This document shows, piece by piece, positions 17,781-27,556 of a stretch of DNA of 64,000 nt. Location: NCBI RefSeq assembly GCF_015477835.1, contig NZ_JADLQN010000001.1:1860001-1924000 (forward strand), given 5' to 3'. How positions within the stretch are numbered: position 1 is the first letter of the stretch; the number at the start of each line of letters is the position of its first letter. This stretch comes from Nocardia higoensis. Its GTDB lineage: Bacteria; Actinomycetota; Actinomycetes; Mycobacteriales; Mycobacteriaceae. A program made the translations under genes and the position numbers. The notes beneath the pieces were generated by a model that saw only the letters and a program-made list of their open reading frames with translations, did no database searches and was not told the origin of the DNA.

Positions 17781-18156
17781 GTGCTGCGATCGCCTTTCGT
17801 GTGACGCGGTTGTCTCGGGTGAAGCGTTTGTCTCGGTGAAGCGGTGAACGTCAACCGTTTTCGGATTCGGTGCCGGTACCCCGTGTCGACGGTTTCCGTG
17901 TCGATGATGCCCAATCGGCTCGCGTTCTGCCCGGCTCGTCCGCAGCGGCCCGCGATGGAGCGCGTCGATGATCATGATCGGCCCGACGGGATCGGCGTCC
18001 GCACAAGGACTACTCCCCCGTTCTCGGCCGCCTCGCGCCCCCGCAGGCGCACCGACCCGATTCCCTCAGCGGTGTGCGTCATGGGAAGACGGATGCGGGT
18101 GGGACGCCGCAGGAGCGCCCCACCCGTAGGGTTCCGGACCAGGTGCCCGGGCAGAG
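17781..18156. other. Intergenic region between the two TerD genes
   Basis: 376 bases. It holds a hairpin at 18096-18126 and must contain the promoter for the 17196 gene. I see no coding region with family support. Confidence 0.5.
18096..18126 (-). terminator. Hairpin downstream of terD
   Basis: CGGGTGGG and CCCACCCG form an 8-bp stem around a 15-base loop, 30 bases past the stop of the terD gene at 18157. Confidence 0.5.
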
Positions 18157-18732
18157 TCAGACGGTAACGCCGAAATCGCGTGCGATGCCGGACAGTCCGG
18201 AGCTGTAGCCCTGGCCGATGGCGCGGAACTTCCACTCCGCGCCGTTGCGGTACAGCTCGCCGAACACCATCGCGGTCTCGGTGGACGCGTCTTCGGACAG
18301 GTCGTAGCGGGCCAACTCCTCGCCGTTGGCGCGGTTGAGCACCCGGATGTAGGCGTTGCGTACCTGGCCGAAGGACTGGCTGCGCGCGTCGGCGTCGTAG
18401 ACCGAGACCGGGAACACGATGGATTCGATGGTGGGCGGGGTCGCGGCGAGGTCGACGTTGATGACCTCGTCGTCGCCGGCGCCCTCACCGGTGCGGTTGT
18501 CGCCGGCGTGCTCGATGGCGCCCTCCGGGGACTTCAGGTTGTTGAAGAACACGAAATGCTTGTCGGAGACGACCTTCTTGTCCGCTCCCAGCGCGATGGC
18601 GCTGGCGTCGAGGTCGAAGTCGGTGCCGGTGGTGGTGCGCAGATCCCAGCCGAGCCCGACCGCGACGGCGGTCAGGTTCGGCGCCTGCTTGGTGAGCGAG
18701 ACATTGCCACCTTTGGACAAACTGACACCCAT
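18157..18732 (-). CDS. terD: TerD-family calcium-binding stress protein
   Basis: A 191-residue canonical TerD protein: MGVSLSKGGNVSLTK at the N-terminus, GLGWDLRTTTGTDFDLDASA, the calcium-binding loop GDNRTGEGAGDDE, and a C-terminal GYSSGLSGIARDFGVTV. It is the same length as classical TerD (about 191 residues) and lacks the insertion of its neighbour. The ATG at 18732 has AAAGGGA 9 bases upstream; the frame extends 6 codons further. TerD proteins act in the cytosol, in complexes with TerB/TerC-type membrane partners; a TerC homologue is encoded at 50212. Confidence 0.93.
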   Translation of the reverse strand: MGVSLSKGGNVSLTKQAPNLTAVAVGLGWDLRTTTGTDFDLDASAIALGADKKVVSDKHFVFFNNLKSPEGAIEHAGDNRTGEGAGDDEVINVDLAATPPTIESIVFPVSVYDADARSQSFGQVRNAYIRVLNRANGEELARYDLSEDASTETAMVFGELYRNGAEWKFRAIGQGYSSGLSGIARDFGVTV

Positions 18733-19226
18733 GGACTGATTCCCTTTCACATCGACGGCGACCGACCATCGGCACGCCGCGCTCCCGGACGAGGCCGGGC
18801 CCTACTGATCGGTCCTGCCGCCACACACGGCGGAACCGGCATCGCGGCGGAAGAGAGCGGAACCGGCGGCCACACGACGATCGCCGAACACGGCGCCGCG
18901 TGCCCCGAATTCGATACTGCCCCCCGCGAGTGTCCGAGCGCTGAGCGCCGCACCGTCACCGGCGACCGGCGGCACCACTGCTGAAGACCTGGCGAGACCG
19001 GTGGCGGCGCTGTCGGGCACGATTCACACTAGCACGTCACAATGTCCGATTTGTCCGGCTACTGGGCGCCCGCGCCGGGGATCCGGCGACCTCGGCCCGG
19101 CGTTCCGATGACGGCGAAGTGTCGTTCGGAGATCGGCAGCCCACCCCTCGACCGACGAGAGCACACCCCGCAACGACACCGAGGCGGGACGTGACGTCCC
19201 GCCTCGGTGCTACGAAATCGCTGGGA
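18733..19226. other. Intergenic region between terD and the acyl-CoA dehydrogenase
   Basis: 494 bases. It includes the terD promoter region and a strong hairpin at 19177-19209. Several short open frames exist on both strands, but none has a ribosome-binding site with recognisable protein features. I see nothing else. Confidence 0.5.
19177..19209 (-). terminator. Terminator of the acyl-CoA dehydrogenase gene
   Basis: Perfect 15-bp stem (CACCGAGGCGGGACG and its complement) around a TGA loop, 17 bases past the stop. Confidence 0.82.
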
Positions 19227-20372
19227 TCAGGCCAACTTCAGCGAGCGGCCGATGATCTCCTTCATGATCTCGGTGGTGCCGCCGTAGATGGCCTGGATGC
19301 GAGCATCCATATAGGCCTTGGCGATCGGGTACTCGCGCATGTAGCCGTAGCCGCCGTGCAGCTGCAGGCAACGGTTGATGAGGTCGATCTGCTCCTCGGT
19401 GCTCCACCACTTGGCCATCGCGGCGTCCTCGGCGGAGAGCTTGCCCGCGTTGAGGTCCTCGATGAAGCGGTCGACGAGCACGCGCACCGCGGTGGTCTTG
19501 GTGGCGAGCTCGGCCAGCACGAAGCGGGTGTTCTGCAGGGCGCCGATCGGCTTGCCGAACGCCTTGCGGTCGCGCACGTACTGGCAGGTCATCTCCAGGC
19601 AGGCCTCCATCGCACCGGCGGCCATGACCGCGATGGACATCCGCTCCTGGGGCAGGTTCTGCATCAGGTGGATGAAACCCTGCCCCTCGACGCCCAGCAG
19701 GTTCTTCGACGGGACACGCACATCGGTGAAGCTCAGCTCGGCGGTGTCCTGCGCCTTGAGGCCGATCTTGTCGAGGTTGCGGCCACGCTCGAAACCGGGC
19801 ATGCCGCGCTCGACCACGAAGAGGCTGAAACCCAGCGCACCCTTCTCCGGGTCGGTCTGGGCGACCACGATGACGATGTCGGCGTTGATGCCGTTGGTGA
19901 TGAAGGTCTTGGCGCCGTTGAGGACCCAGTCGTCACCGTCACGAACCGCGCGAGTCTTGATGCCCTGCAGGTCGGAGCCGGTGCCGGGCTCGGTCATGGC
20001 GATCGCGGTGATGATCTCACCGGAACAGAACCCGGGCAGCCAGCGCTGCTTCTGCTCGTCGTTGGCCAGCTCGAGCAGGTAGGGCGCGATCACATCGTTG
20101 TGCAACGAGAAGCCCAGGCCCGAGTACTGCAGACGGGAGGTCTCCTCGGTGATGATCGCGTTGTAGCGGAAATCCTGCACGCCGCCGCCGCCGTACTCCT
20201 CCGGCACAGCCATGCCGAGGAAGCCCTGCTTGCCCGCCTCGAGCCACACCTCGCGAGGGACGAGGCCGGCCTCTTCCCACTCCGCGTGGTTCGGCGCCAC
20301 GTGCTGCTCGAGGAACTTGCGGTACGACTCCCGGAACAGCTCGTGCTCGGGCTCGAACAGTGTGCGCTCCAC
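19227..20372 (-). CDS. Acyl-CoA dehydrogenase
   Basis: A 381-residue FAD flavoprotein of the acyl-CoA dehydrogenase family, which introduces the trans-2 double bond in beta-oxidation. Motifs AIAMTEPGTGSDLQGIKT (signature 1) and QLHGGYGYMREYPIAKAYMDARI (signature 2, ending in YGGTTEI) are intact; the catalytic glutamate is expected in the C-terminal signature region. The GTG at 20372 (VERTLFEPEHELFR) is preceded by a perfect AGGAGG. The substrate cannot be fixed; EPEHELFRESYRKFLEQHVAP resembles long-chain-type enzymes. It is monocistronic, bounded by a terminator. Confidence 0.93.
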   Translation of the reverse strand: MERTLFEPEHELFRESYRKFLEQHVAPNHAEWEEAGLVPREVWLEAGKQGFLGMAVPEEYGGGGVQDFRYNAIITEETSRLQYSGLGFSLHNDVIAPYLLELANDEQKQRWLPGFCSGEIITAIAMTEPGTGSDLQGIKTRAVRDGDDWVLNGAKTFITNGINADIVIVVAQTDPEKGALGFSLFVVERGMPGFERGRNLDKIGLKAQDTAELSFTDVRVPSKNLLGVEGQGFIHLMQNLPQERMSIAVMAAGAMEACLEMTCQYVRDRKAFGKPIGALQNTRFVLAELATKTTAVRVLVDRFIEDLNAGKLSAEDAAMAKWWSTEEQIDLINRCLQLHGGYGYMREYPIAKAYMDARIQAIYGGTTEIMKEIIGRSLKLA

Positions 20373-20577
20373 ACCAACCTCCTTTTGGCCACACGGACCG
20401 GTCCACACCGACCCGCCGTTACCCGATACGGTACCCGGAACCCAAACCGTGGTTCACTTCGCACCGAAGATCTTGGGTTCGACCAGGAAGAGTAGCGGCA
20501 CCGCACGACACAAAGCGAGACCGGTCGCAAACCTACTCGCCAGTCGGCAGCACACGCGCGACAATAGCTTCCAGCTA

Positions 20578-21696
20578 TCACTCGGCAAGTTCGAGGCCGC
20601 GGGCCAGGACCGGCCAGGATTGCTTCAGCGCATCTTCCCAGTACCCCCAGGAATGCGTACCGGTCGGATCGAAGACATAGGTGGCCTCGATCCCCAGACC
20701 GGTCAGGCGGTCGCGCATATTGCGGGTACAGAGGTCGGTGGCGGCCTCGAGCAGTCCGCCGAGGACGACCTGATTCACCAGCCCGTCGACACCGGGCTGG
20801 GCGCGCGGCCCGTTCAGCTGGTCCCAGCGGCCGGGCAAGCCGCTGCCGGTGGACAGGAACAGCTCCACACCGCGCAACCCCTCGGCGTTCACATACGGAT
20901 CGTTCGCCACCCACATCGGGTCGTCCGGCGGGCCGTACATGTTCACCACGTCACCGCCGCCGGCCGCCACCACCGTCTGCACGAGCTGATGGCCGAGTGG
21001 ATCGCTGATCTGGGCGCATCCGCTGTAGGCGGCCACCGCGCGATAACTGCCGGGGGCAGCGATGGGCAATTGCAGGACCGAGGTGCCCGACATCGACAGA
21101 CCCGCCAGCGCGTTGAGCCCGTCGGTGCCCAGGGCGCCGTCGATCACCGGCGGCAACTCTTCGGTGAGGAACGTCTTCCACTTGTTGACCCCGAGAACGG
21201 GATCGCGGGCTCGCCAGTCGGTGTAGTAACTCCACGCCCCGCCGATCGGCTGGACGACATTGACCGGGTGCGCGGCCAGGAATTCCAGCGCCGAGGTCCG
21301 CGCCTGCCAGGTCGCCGAATCCTCCCCACCGCCCGCGCCCGCCAGCAGATACAGGGTCGGCCTCGGTACCGAGGTGTCGGCCGGCCGCTGCACGTCGAGT
21401 TCGATCACCTGATCCATGGCGGCGGAATAGACGCCGAGCCGGAGGTTCCGGTCACCGACGACCCGGAAGTCGACCAGCCGCGATCCGTCGGCCGATATCG
21501 GCGTCGCCGACGGCGCCCCGGAGCGAACGAGCGGATCGGCCACCGTAGGCGTTGCGGCGCCGGGATCAACGGCAGGCGCGGGGGGCACGCCGGGATCGGC
21601 AGCCGTCACACTGGCTGGCACAGTGGCCGTCATGATGGCCGCCGCGATCGCGGTGGCGGCTCCGGTCAGCCTCGATCCGATCCGCGTCCACGCCAT
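20578..21696 (-). CDS. Secreted mycolyltransferase (antigen 85 / esterase D family)
   Basis: A 372-residue alpha/beta-hydrolase. A Sec signal peptide of about 33 residues (MAWTRIGSRLTG..., ending near VTAADPG) is followed by a Pro/Ala linker and the catalytic domain. The nucleophile is in GLSMSGTSVLQ, and the histidine in PTGTHSWGYWEDAL, the arrangement of Ag85/FbpA-C enzymes that move mycolates between trehalose esters and arabinogalactan. It therefore acts outside the membrane and implies a mycolate cell wall. The ATG at 21696 has GAGG only 2 bases before it, an unusually short spacing. The N-terminal extension between signal and fold is longer than in Ag85 proteins. Confidence 0.88.
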   Translation of the reverse strand: MAWTRIGSRLTGAATAIAAAIMTATVPASVTAADPGVPPAPAVDPGAATPTVADPLVRSGAPSATPISADGSRLVDFRVVGDRNLRLGVYSAAMDQVIELDVQRPADTSVPRPTLYLLAGAGGGEDSATWQARTSALEFLAAHPVNVVQPIGGAWSYYTDWRARDPVLGVNKWKTFLTEELPPVIDGALGTDGLNALAGLSMSGTSVLQLPIAAPGSYRAVAAYSGCAQISDPLGHQLVQTVVAAGGGDVVNMYGPPDDPMWVANDPYVNAEGLRGVELFLSTGSGLPGRWDQLNGPRAQPGVDGLVNQVVLGGLLEAATDLCTRNMRDRLTGLGIEATYVFDPTGTHSWGYWEDALKQSWPVLARGLELAE

Positions 21697-21824
21697 TTCC
21701 TCACGCTACGCACCGGATGCCGGAGAATAGCTGGAAAGCCGATGCCGTTCGAGGATCGTTGTACGCCGAAGACGGGACGGTGACCGTTGTCCAGCGTGGC
21801 CGGCCCGCACACGCCGACCCGATC

Positions 21825-22679
21825 TCAGATGCCCAGCAGACCGCGGACCCGACCGCCGAGCGTGCGACCGGAATCGCGCGCACGCTCGGTGAACAGATAA
21901 CGGATCTCCTCCTCGAGCGCCTTGCGCACCACATCACGCAAGTCGGCGGCCGCAGCGTCGAGATCCTCGGCGCCGGTCCACGGCGCCGGATCGATCGGCG
22001 CCCCCGCGGAGAAGTAGAACCGCTCCGGCCGCGGGATCGGCCCGAGACCGCGCACCAGCGGCGGCGTGAGGTCGTGCTTGAGGCCGAGCGCTTCGACAGC
22101 CCAGCGCACCGGCCGCATGAGGGAATGATGACCGTCGACCACGATGTCGTAGGCATCGTCGACACCGATCATCGCCACCGGCACGATCGGCGCCCCCGCG
22201 GCCAGCGCCATCCGCGCGAATCCGGTACGCCCCTCCCACTTCAGTACGTACTTCTCGTTCTTGCGGCGGATGGCCTCGCGGCCGCCGCCGGGGAACACCA
22301 GCACCGCCTCGCCGCGTTCGAGCAGCGTTTGGCAGTTGTGCCGGTTGCCGCGCACGGAACCGTAGTAGTGCAGGAAATGCCGCACCCCCGGTACCCCGAT
22401 GAGCAGGTCTTCGGCCAGGCCGCGGATCAGCCTGCCGCGGGTCCGCAGCACCTCGGGCATCAGCAGCGGCGCGTCGATCAGGCCGAGCAGATTGTGGTTG
22501 GCGACCAGCAGCACGGGCCCCTCGGCGGGGATGTTCTCCAGGCCGTAGAAGCGCGGGCTGGTCCAGGCTCGCAACGGCGCGAGCAGGGTGTCGAGCATTC
22601 GCAGATCGTTGTCGTCCAGACGGACCTCCAACGGTGCGCCGTCGGTCAATACCGCCCCGGTGGGCGCGGATTCGGGCAT
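21825..22679 (-). CDS. Lysophospholipid acyltransferase family protein
   Basis: A 284-residue PlsC-like acyltransferase. The HX4D-type motif appears as NHNLLGLIDAP (His-Asn-Leu-Leu-Gly-Leu-Ile-Asp, slightly longer than classical HX4D), followed by FPGGGREAIRR (motif III-like glycine block) and PIVPVAMIG. Members acylate lysophospholipids or glycolipids at the inner membrane face. The ATG at 22679 is preceded by GAGGGGAAA; the frame extends 31 codons upstream without support. Its position next to a mycolyltransferase fits lipid metabolism, but the exact acceptor is unknown. Confidence 0.82.
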   Translation of the reverse strand: MPESAPTGAVLTDGAPLEVRLDDNDLRMLDTLLAPLRAWTSPRFYGLENIPAEGPVLLVANHNLLGLIDAPLLMPEVLRTRGRLIRGLAEDLLIGVPGVRHFLHYYGSVRGNRHNCQTLLERGEAVLVFPGGGREAIRRKNEKYVLKWEGRTGFARMALAAGAPIVPVAMIGVDDAYDIVVDGHHSLMRPVRWAVEALGLKHDLTPPLVRGLGPIPRPERFYFSAGAPIDPAPWTGAEDLDAAAADLRDVVRKALEEEIRYLFTERARDSGRTLGGRVRGLLGI

Positions 22680-22854
22680 TGCTGGTTTCCCCTCGAATGT
22701 CGGATTCCCGGCACGTCGGCGTACGGAAAACGCGGTGGTACGGAAAATGTGATGTCCCCTGCGCCGCAGCATCGCGGCTCCTGGAATCCACCGTACCGAA
22801 AGCCCTGGAACCAGTTACAGAAAAACCCGCCCATCGTGGGGCATTTCACCGTGT

Positions 22855-22886
22855 CACGTATGCCGTCGAGGCCGACGACATACGTG
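22855..22886 (-). terminator. Hairpin downstream of hflX
   Basis: CACGTATG/CATACGTG plus an inner CGTCG/CGACG stem with one mismatch, loop AGGC, 10 bases past the hflX stop. Confidence 0.65.
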
Positions 22887-22896
22887 CCGGTCGGTT

Positions 22897-24603
22897 CTAA
22901 TTCTGGCGGTCCGCGAGGCGGTCGACGGGACCCGAGCCCGCATGCGCGTATTCCGCCAGCGCGGCGGCCAACGCGTGCGGGACCCTCGCCCGCAGCCGGG
23001 TGCCGCCCTCCTCGTGTTCGGAGTGCAGGATCCGGCCGTCGGCGTGCACCCGGGCGAGCAGGTCACCCCGGGTGTAGGGCAGCAGGACCCCGACCTCGAC
23101 ATCGAGATCACCGAGGATCTCGGCCAGCCGCGCCCGTAGCCGGTCGATGCCCGCACCGGTACGCGCCGAGACGAACTCCGCGTGGGGCAGCATGCCGCGC
23201 AATTCCGTGCGCTGCATCGGCGACATCGCATCGATCTTGTTGACCACCAGCAGTTCCGGCGGCGCCGTGGCGGCATCCGCCCCGGACTCCTTGATCACCT
23301 CGGCGATGACCTCACGCACCGCCTTGATCTGGCCTGCCGGATCGGCGTCGGAGCCGTCCACCACGTGCACCAGCAGATCCGCGCCGGTGACCTCCTCCAG
23401 CGTCGAGCGGAACGCCTCGACCAGCTGGGTCGGCAGATGCCGGACGAAACCGACGGTGTCGGTGAAGACGACTTCGCGTCCGTCGTCGAGCTGGGCCCGC
23501 CGGGTGGTCGGATCCAGGGTGGCGAACAGCGCGTCCTGCACCAGCACGCCGGAGCCGGTCAGCGCGTTCATCAGACTCGATTTGCCCGCGTTGGTGTAGC
23601 CGACGATGGCGACCTGCGGGACACCGGAACCCGCGCGCCTGGCGCGTTTGGTGTCGCGTGCGGTCTTCATCTCGCGGATCTCCCGGCGCAGTTTGGCCAT
23701 GCGCTCGCGGATGCGACGGCGATCGGTCTCGATCTTGGTCTCACCGGGGCCGCGCAGACCCACACCACCGTTGCTGCCCGCGCGACCGCCCGCCTGCCGC
23801 GACATCGACTCGCCCCAGCCGCGCAGCCTCGGCAGCATGTACTCCATCTGCGCCAGCGACACCTGCGCCTTGCCCTCACTGGAGGTGGCGTGCTGGGCGA
23901 AGATGTCCAGGATCAGCGCGGTCCGGTCGATGACCTTGACCTTGACGACCTTCTCCAGCGCGGTCAGCTGCGCGGGGGTCAGCTCGCCGTCGCAGATCAC
24001 GGTGTCGGCGCCGGTCTCGAGCACCACCGTGCGCAGTTCGTCGGCCTTTCCGGAGCCGATATAGGTCGCCGGGTCCGGCTTGTCGCGACGCTGGATCAGC
24101 GCCTCGAGCACCTGTGACCCCGCGGTCTCGGCAAGAGCGGCCAGCTCGGCCATGCTCGCTTCGGCCTGCGCGGACGTACCCGATGTCCACACCCCGACCA
24201 GCACGACGCGCTCGAGGCGCAGCTGCCGGTACTCGACTTCGGTGACATCGGTGAGTTCGGTGGACAGACCCGCGACGCGACGCAGCGAGGTGCGCTCCTC
24301 GAGCCGCATCTCGCCGGCGGTGGGCTCGGCGCTGGTCCAGCCGTTGCGCTTCATCCGGGCCGCGCGTTCGGCGATCACATCGCCTTCGTTCGCGTACTCG
24401 CCGCCGGCGGATTCGCCGCCGTCGAAGTCGGTGCCGTCGAAGTCGCCGTCCGCGTCATCGGTGTCGCGGTAGTCGGCGCCGTCGAAGTCGCCATCGACGT
24501 AGTTGTCGTCGGCGTAAGTGTCGTCAGTGTGGAATCCGGCCTGGTCGGCGGTGTCGTTTCCGCTGGAGGTCGAAGTGATGTCGAACGTCTCTGATTTCCT
24601 CAT
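22897..24603 (-). CDS. hflX: GTPase HflX
   Basis: A 568-residue ribosome-associated GTPase that splits stalled or hibernating ribosomes. The HflX N-domain (LVGVWTSG... YIGSGKADEL) leads to the GTPase domain: P-loop GYTNAGKS from residue 335, switch II DTVGFVRHLP, and NKID. The first about 75 residues form an acidic, Asp/Gly/Tyr-rich region with repeats such as DGDFDGADY and DGDFDGTDF, not part of the core. The ATG at 24603 gives MRKSETFD. The dapF gene lies 94 bases upstream on the same strand, as in mycobacteria. Confidence 0.95.
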   Translation of the reverse strand: MRKSETFDITSTSSGNDTADQAGFHTDDTYADDNYVDGDFDGADYRDTDDADGDFDGTDFDGGESAGGEYANEGDVIAERAARMKRNGWTSAEPTAGEMRLEERTSLRRVAGLSTELTDVTEVEYRQLRLERVVLVGVWTSGTSAQAEASMAELAALAETAGSQVLEALIQRRDKPDPATYIGSGKADELRTVVLETGADTVICDGELTPAQLTALEKVVKVKVIDRTALILDIFAQHATSSEGKAQVSLAQMEYMLPRLRGWGESMSRQAGGRAGSNGGVGLRGPGETKIETDRRRIRERMAKLRREIREMKTARDTKRARRAGSGVPQVAIVGYTNAGKSSLMNALTGSGVLVQDALFATLDPTTRRAQLDDGREVVFTDTVGFVRHLPTQLVEAFRSTLEEVTGADLLVHVVDGSDADPAGQIKAVREVIAEVIKESGADAATAPPELLVVNKIDAMSPMQRTELRGMLPHAEFVSARTGAGIDRLRARLAEILGDLDVEVGVLLPYTRGDLLARVHADGRILHSEHEEGGTRLRARVPHALAAALAEYAHAGSGPVDRLADRQN

Positions 24604-24697
24604 ACACCATCCATGCTGCCACGGTTCGGGCCACGTCCGCATTTCTATTTCGCACGGACGGTCCCGGAATAGACCCAGGCGACGAGAACCGGGGGAC

Positions 24698-25591
24698 TCA
24701 GCCCAGGTCCCGCCACCAGTCCGCGCCGAGCCGACCGGTCGCTACCAGCACCGACGGTCCGCGCAACCAGGCGTGACCCGCCGACAGGCCGACGCGCACC
24801 TGTCCGCCGGGCACCCGGACGGTCACCTCGCCGGAATCGGTGGCCAGATCGAACCCCTCGGCGCTCAGCGCGGCGGCCGCCGCCGCGACGGTTCCGGTGC
24901 CGCAGGAGCGGGTCTCGCCGACCCCGCGCTCGTAGACGCGCATGTCCACGCCGCGCCGCGCGTCGATCGGGGTCAGGATCTCGACGTTCACGCCGTGGGA
25001 GAACAGATCGGGGTCGTAGCCGGGGGAGACGGTCAGATCGAGTTTGGCCAGTGCTTCGGCGGTCAGTGCCGGGTCGACGCAGGCCAGATGCGGATTGCCC
25101 ACATCGATGCCGAGGCCGGACAGACCCCAGCCGCCGATGGTCGCCGTGGACGGTCCGAGGTTGCGTACCTCCCCCATCGCCACGGTGACCTCACCGTGCA
25201 CCGGGCCCGCGGCGTGCACGATGACCGGTCGCGCCCCCGCGCGGCTGCCGACCACGTGCTCGGCCCTGGTCTCCCGGCCGGTCGCGGCGAGGTAGTGCGC
25301 GAACACCCGGACGCCGTTGCCGCACATCTCGGCGATCGAGCCGTCGGCATTGCGGTAGTCCATGAACCAGTCCTGCTCGGCGACCCCCTCGGGCAGTTCG
25401 GTGAGCACACCGGCGGCCCGCAGCGCGCCCGCGCGCGCGACCCGCAGCACACCGTCGGCGCCCAAGCCGCGCTGCCGGTCGCACAGGGCGCTGATCCGCT
25501 CGGCACCGAGTTCGAGCCGGACGTCCTCGTCGGGCAGCACCACGAAGTCGTTCTGGGTGCCGTGGCCCTTCGTGAACTCGATGTCCGTCAC
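24698..25591 (-). CDS. dapF: Diaminopimelate epimerase
   Basis: A 297-residue PLP-independent racemase that converts LL- to meso-diaminopimelate for peptidoglycan and lysine. The two catalytic cysteines are C90 in [11 protein letters not shown] and C230 in [10 protein letters not shown], each in its signature. The start is the GTG at 25591, with GGAG upstream; it yields the canonical [12 protein letters not shown]-terminus. The other DAP gene here, dapA, is at 58945. It sits between hflX and a SpoU methyltransferase, matching the mycobacterial hflX-dapF-miaA order with one extra gene. Confidence 0.97.
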   Translation of the reverse strand: MTDIEFTKGHGTQNDFVVLPDEDVRLELGAERISALCDRQRGLGADGVLRVARAGALRAAGVLTELPEGVAEQDWFMDYRNADGSIAEMCGNGVRVFAHYLAATGRETRAEHVVGSRAGARPVIVHAAGPVHGEVTVAMGEVRNLGPSTATIGGWGLSGLGIDVGNPHLACVDPALTAEALAKLDLTVSPGYDPDLFSHGVNVEILTPIDARRGVDMRVYERGVGETRSCGTGTVAAAAAALSAEGFDLATDSGEVTVRVPGGQVRVGLSAGHAWLRGPSVLVATGRLGADWWRDLG

Positions 25592-25655
25592 TCGTGATTC
25601 TCCGTTTCCGCCGGCGGCCGGTCGTCTTCTGCGGTGTCGTGGTGTGCGGGGCCGG

Positions 25656-26492
25656 TCATCGAACGAACGTCCGGCGCTGGCGCGATATTTCGTACAGTGC
25701 GACCGCGCCCGCCGAGGGGGCCCCCAGCGAGCTGGCGGTGCCTCCCATCGGGATGGACACCAGGTCGTCGCACACATCCTGCCAGGCCGCGCTCATGCCG
25801 GTGGTCTCGTTGCCGATCACCAGGACCGTCGCTTCCCGGAAATCGTGATCGAAGACCGCGGATGTGCCGCGTTCGTCGGTACCGACGATCCGGGTCGGAA
25901 TGCCGCGCGCGATCTGCTGGTCCCGGAACTCGACCACCTGCGCCGGTCCGGCCACCCGGAACACCGGCACCGCGAACAGGGAACCGGTGGAGGCTCGAAC
26001 CGCCTGCGGGTCGTACTGATCGGCCCCGTGCCCGCTGACCACCACCGCGTCGGCGCCGAAGGAATCCGCCGAGCGGATCAGGGTGCCCAGATTGCCCGGC
26101 GAGTTCGGCCGGTCGAACACCACCACGACCGGGGCGTCCTCGCCGGGTTCACCGGGCCGGTAATCGGCGAGCTCCAGCTGTCGCGACACCGCGACGGCGA
26201 TCAGTTCCGGTGCGGCATCGGCCTTTTCGCCGAGCTCGGCGATGAGTTCGGGCACCAGACCGACACCGGGCACCGCACTGGCCTCGAGCGCCTCGCGCGC
26301 CCAGGTCGACAGTTCCGGGCCGCCCAGCCGGTACAGCATGGTCTCCAGCGGCCACCCCGCCGCCAGCGCCTGCGTGATCGGCCGCACGCCCTGCACCAGG
26401 AAGCGCCGGTCGCGATTGCGCTTGGTGCGGTTGTGCAGGTAGGCCTGCCACACCTGCACCGAGGCATTACGGGTACTGACACGTCGAGTCAC
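25656..26492 (-). CDS. SpoU/TrmH-family RNA 2'-O-methyltransferase
   Basis: A 278-residue SPOUT methyltransferase. The N-terminal substrate-binding segment (residues about 10-90, [13 protein letters not shown]) is followed by the knotted catalytic domain: [26 protein letters not shown] (motif 1), [11 protein letters not shown] (motif 2) and [22 protein letters not shown] (motif 3, variant of the usual SLNVA form). The target, rRNA or tRNA ribose, is unknown. The GTG at 26492 overlaps the miaA TGA (GTGA), so translation is probably coupled to miaA. Confidence 0.85.
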   Translation of the reverse strand: MTRRVSTRNASVQVWQAYLHNRTKRNRDRRFLVQGVRPITQALAAGWPLETMLYRLGGPELSTWAREALEASAVPGVGLVPELIAELGEKADAAPELIAVAVSRQLELADYRPGEPGEDAPVVVVFDRPNSPGNLGTLIRSADSFGADAVVVSGHGADQYDPQAVRASTGSLFAVPVFRVAGPAQVVEFRDQQIARGIPTRIVGTDERGTSAVFDHDFREATVLVIGNETTGMSAAWQDVCDDLVSIPMGGTASSLGAPSAGAVALYEISRQRRTFVR

Positions 26493-27556
26493 TGTGGAGT
26501 CCGTTCTGTATTCGCCGGACCGACGTCGCCCGCCGGACCGAAGTCGCCCGCCGGATCGACGCTCGTCGCGGTCGCGGGATCGGCGAGGTCACCATGCCCA
26601 GGGCCCGAGGCGGGATGAGCACCGGGCCGCGACGCGGTGGCGCCGCCGGAGCGGTGCTCGGTGATCAGTTCGAGCGCCGTGGTGACCAGGGCGGGATCGG
26701 CGCCGTCCAGCCAACGCACCCTGGGATCGCGCCGGAACCAGGAACGCTGCCGCCGCACGTAACGCCGGGTGCCGATGAGCGTGCGCTCCTGCGCGTGGCG
26801 CAGATCGTATTCGTCGTCGAGGTAGGCGAGGACCTGGGCGTAACCGATCGCCCGACGGGCCGTGACGCCCCGGCGCAGTCCACGTTCGACGAGTCCGCGC
26901 ACCTCCTCGACCAGGCCCTCGGCGAACATCAGTGCCGTGCGGTGTTCGATGCGCTCGTCGAGTTCGGCGGTGTCGCGGTCGACGCCGAGGATCACCGTGC
27001 CCCAGCGCGGTGTGCCGATGCTGGGCGCCGAAGCGGCGAACGGCTTGCCGGTGAGTTCGACGACTTCCAGCGCGCGCACCATGCGCCGTCCGTCCGTGGG
27101 CAGGATCGTCTGTGCCGCAACGGGATCCGCCGCACGCAGCGCCTCGTGCACGGCGGCCGCTCCCCCGGTCTCGAGCAATCGCTCCCACTTGGCCCGCACC
27201 GTCGGATCGGTGGCGGGGAACGCCCAGTCGTCGAGCAGCGCTTGGACGTACATCATCGAGCCGCCCACGATCACCGGCGTCCGCCCGCGCGCCATGATCG
27301 CCTCGACGTCGGCGATCGCGTTGCGCTGGTAGGTGGCGACGCTGGCGGTCTCGGTAACCTCGAGGACGTCGAGCTGATGATGGGGAATGCCGCGGCGTTC
27401 GGCGGGCGCGAGCTTGGCCGTGCCGATATCCATGCCGCGGTAGAGCTGCATCGCGTCGATATTGACGATCTCGCCCTCGAGTCGCTCGGCCAGCGCGAGC
27501 CCGAGGTCGGATTTCCCGGTGGCGGTGGGACCGACCACTGCGATCGGCACCGTCAT
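26489..27556 (-). CDS. miaA: tRNA dimethylallyltransferase MiaA
   Basis: A 355-residue enzyme that adds a dimethylallyl group to A37 of tRNAs reading UNN codons. P-loop GPTATGKS spans residues 9-16, [17 protein letters not shown] is the substrate motif, and [14 protein letters not shown] matches the family. It ends in an unusual 50-residue Gly/Pro/Asp-rich tail, partly encoded by an 18-base tandem repeat (26517-26552). The ATG at 27556 overlaps the upstream stop (ATGA). MiaB, which methylthiolates the same base, is encoded at 30918. Confidence 0.95.
   Translation of the reverse strand: MTVPIAVVGPTATGKSDLGLALAERLEGEIVNIDAMQLYRGMDIGTAKLAPAERRGIPHHQLDVLEVTETASVATYQRNAIADVEAIMARGRTPVIVGGSMMYVQALLDDWAFPATDPTVRAKWERLLETGGAAAVHEALRAADPVAAQTILPTDGRRMVRALEVVELTGKPFAASAPSIGTPRWGTVILGVDRDTAELDERIEHRTALMFAEGLVEEVRGLVERGLRRGVTARRAIGYAQVLAYLDDEYDLRHAQERTLIGTRRYVRRQRSWFRRDPRVRWLDGADPALVTTALELITEHRSGGATASRPGAHPASGPGHGDLADPATATSVDPAGDFGPAGDVGPANTERTPQ
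26517..26552. repeat. Tandem 18-base repeat in the miaA 3' end
   Basis: Two copies of GGACCGACGTCGCCCGCC, the second with one change (C to A at position 8), encoding [12 protein letters not shown] on the minus strand, and a decayed third copy. Likely slippage-prone. Confidence 0.8.

Noticed and set aside
17781..18156. Small plus-strand gene between the TerD genes
   Set aside because: Its Arg/Pro-rich translation has no ribosome-binding site or family features.
19119..20495. 458-codon frame on the plus strand
   Set aside because: Antisense to the acyl-CoA dehydrogenase, with no domain signature.
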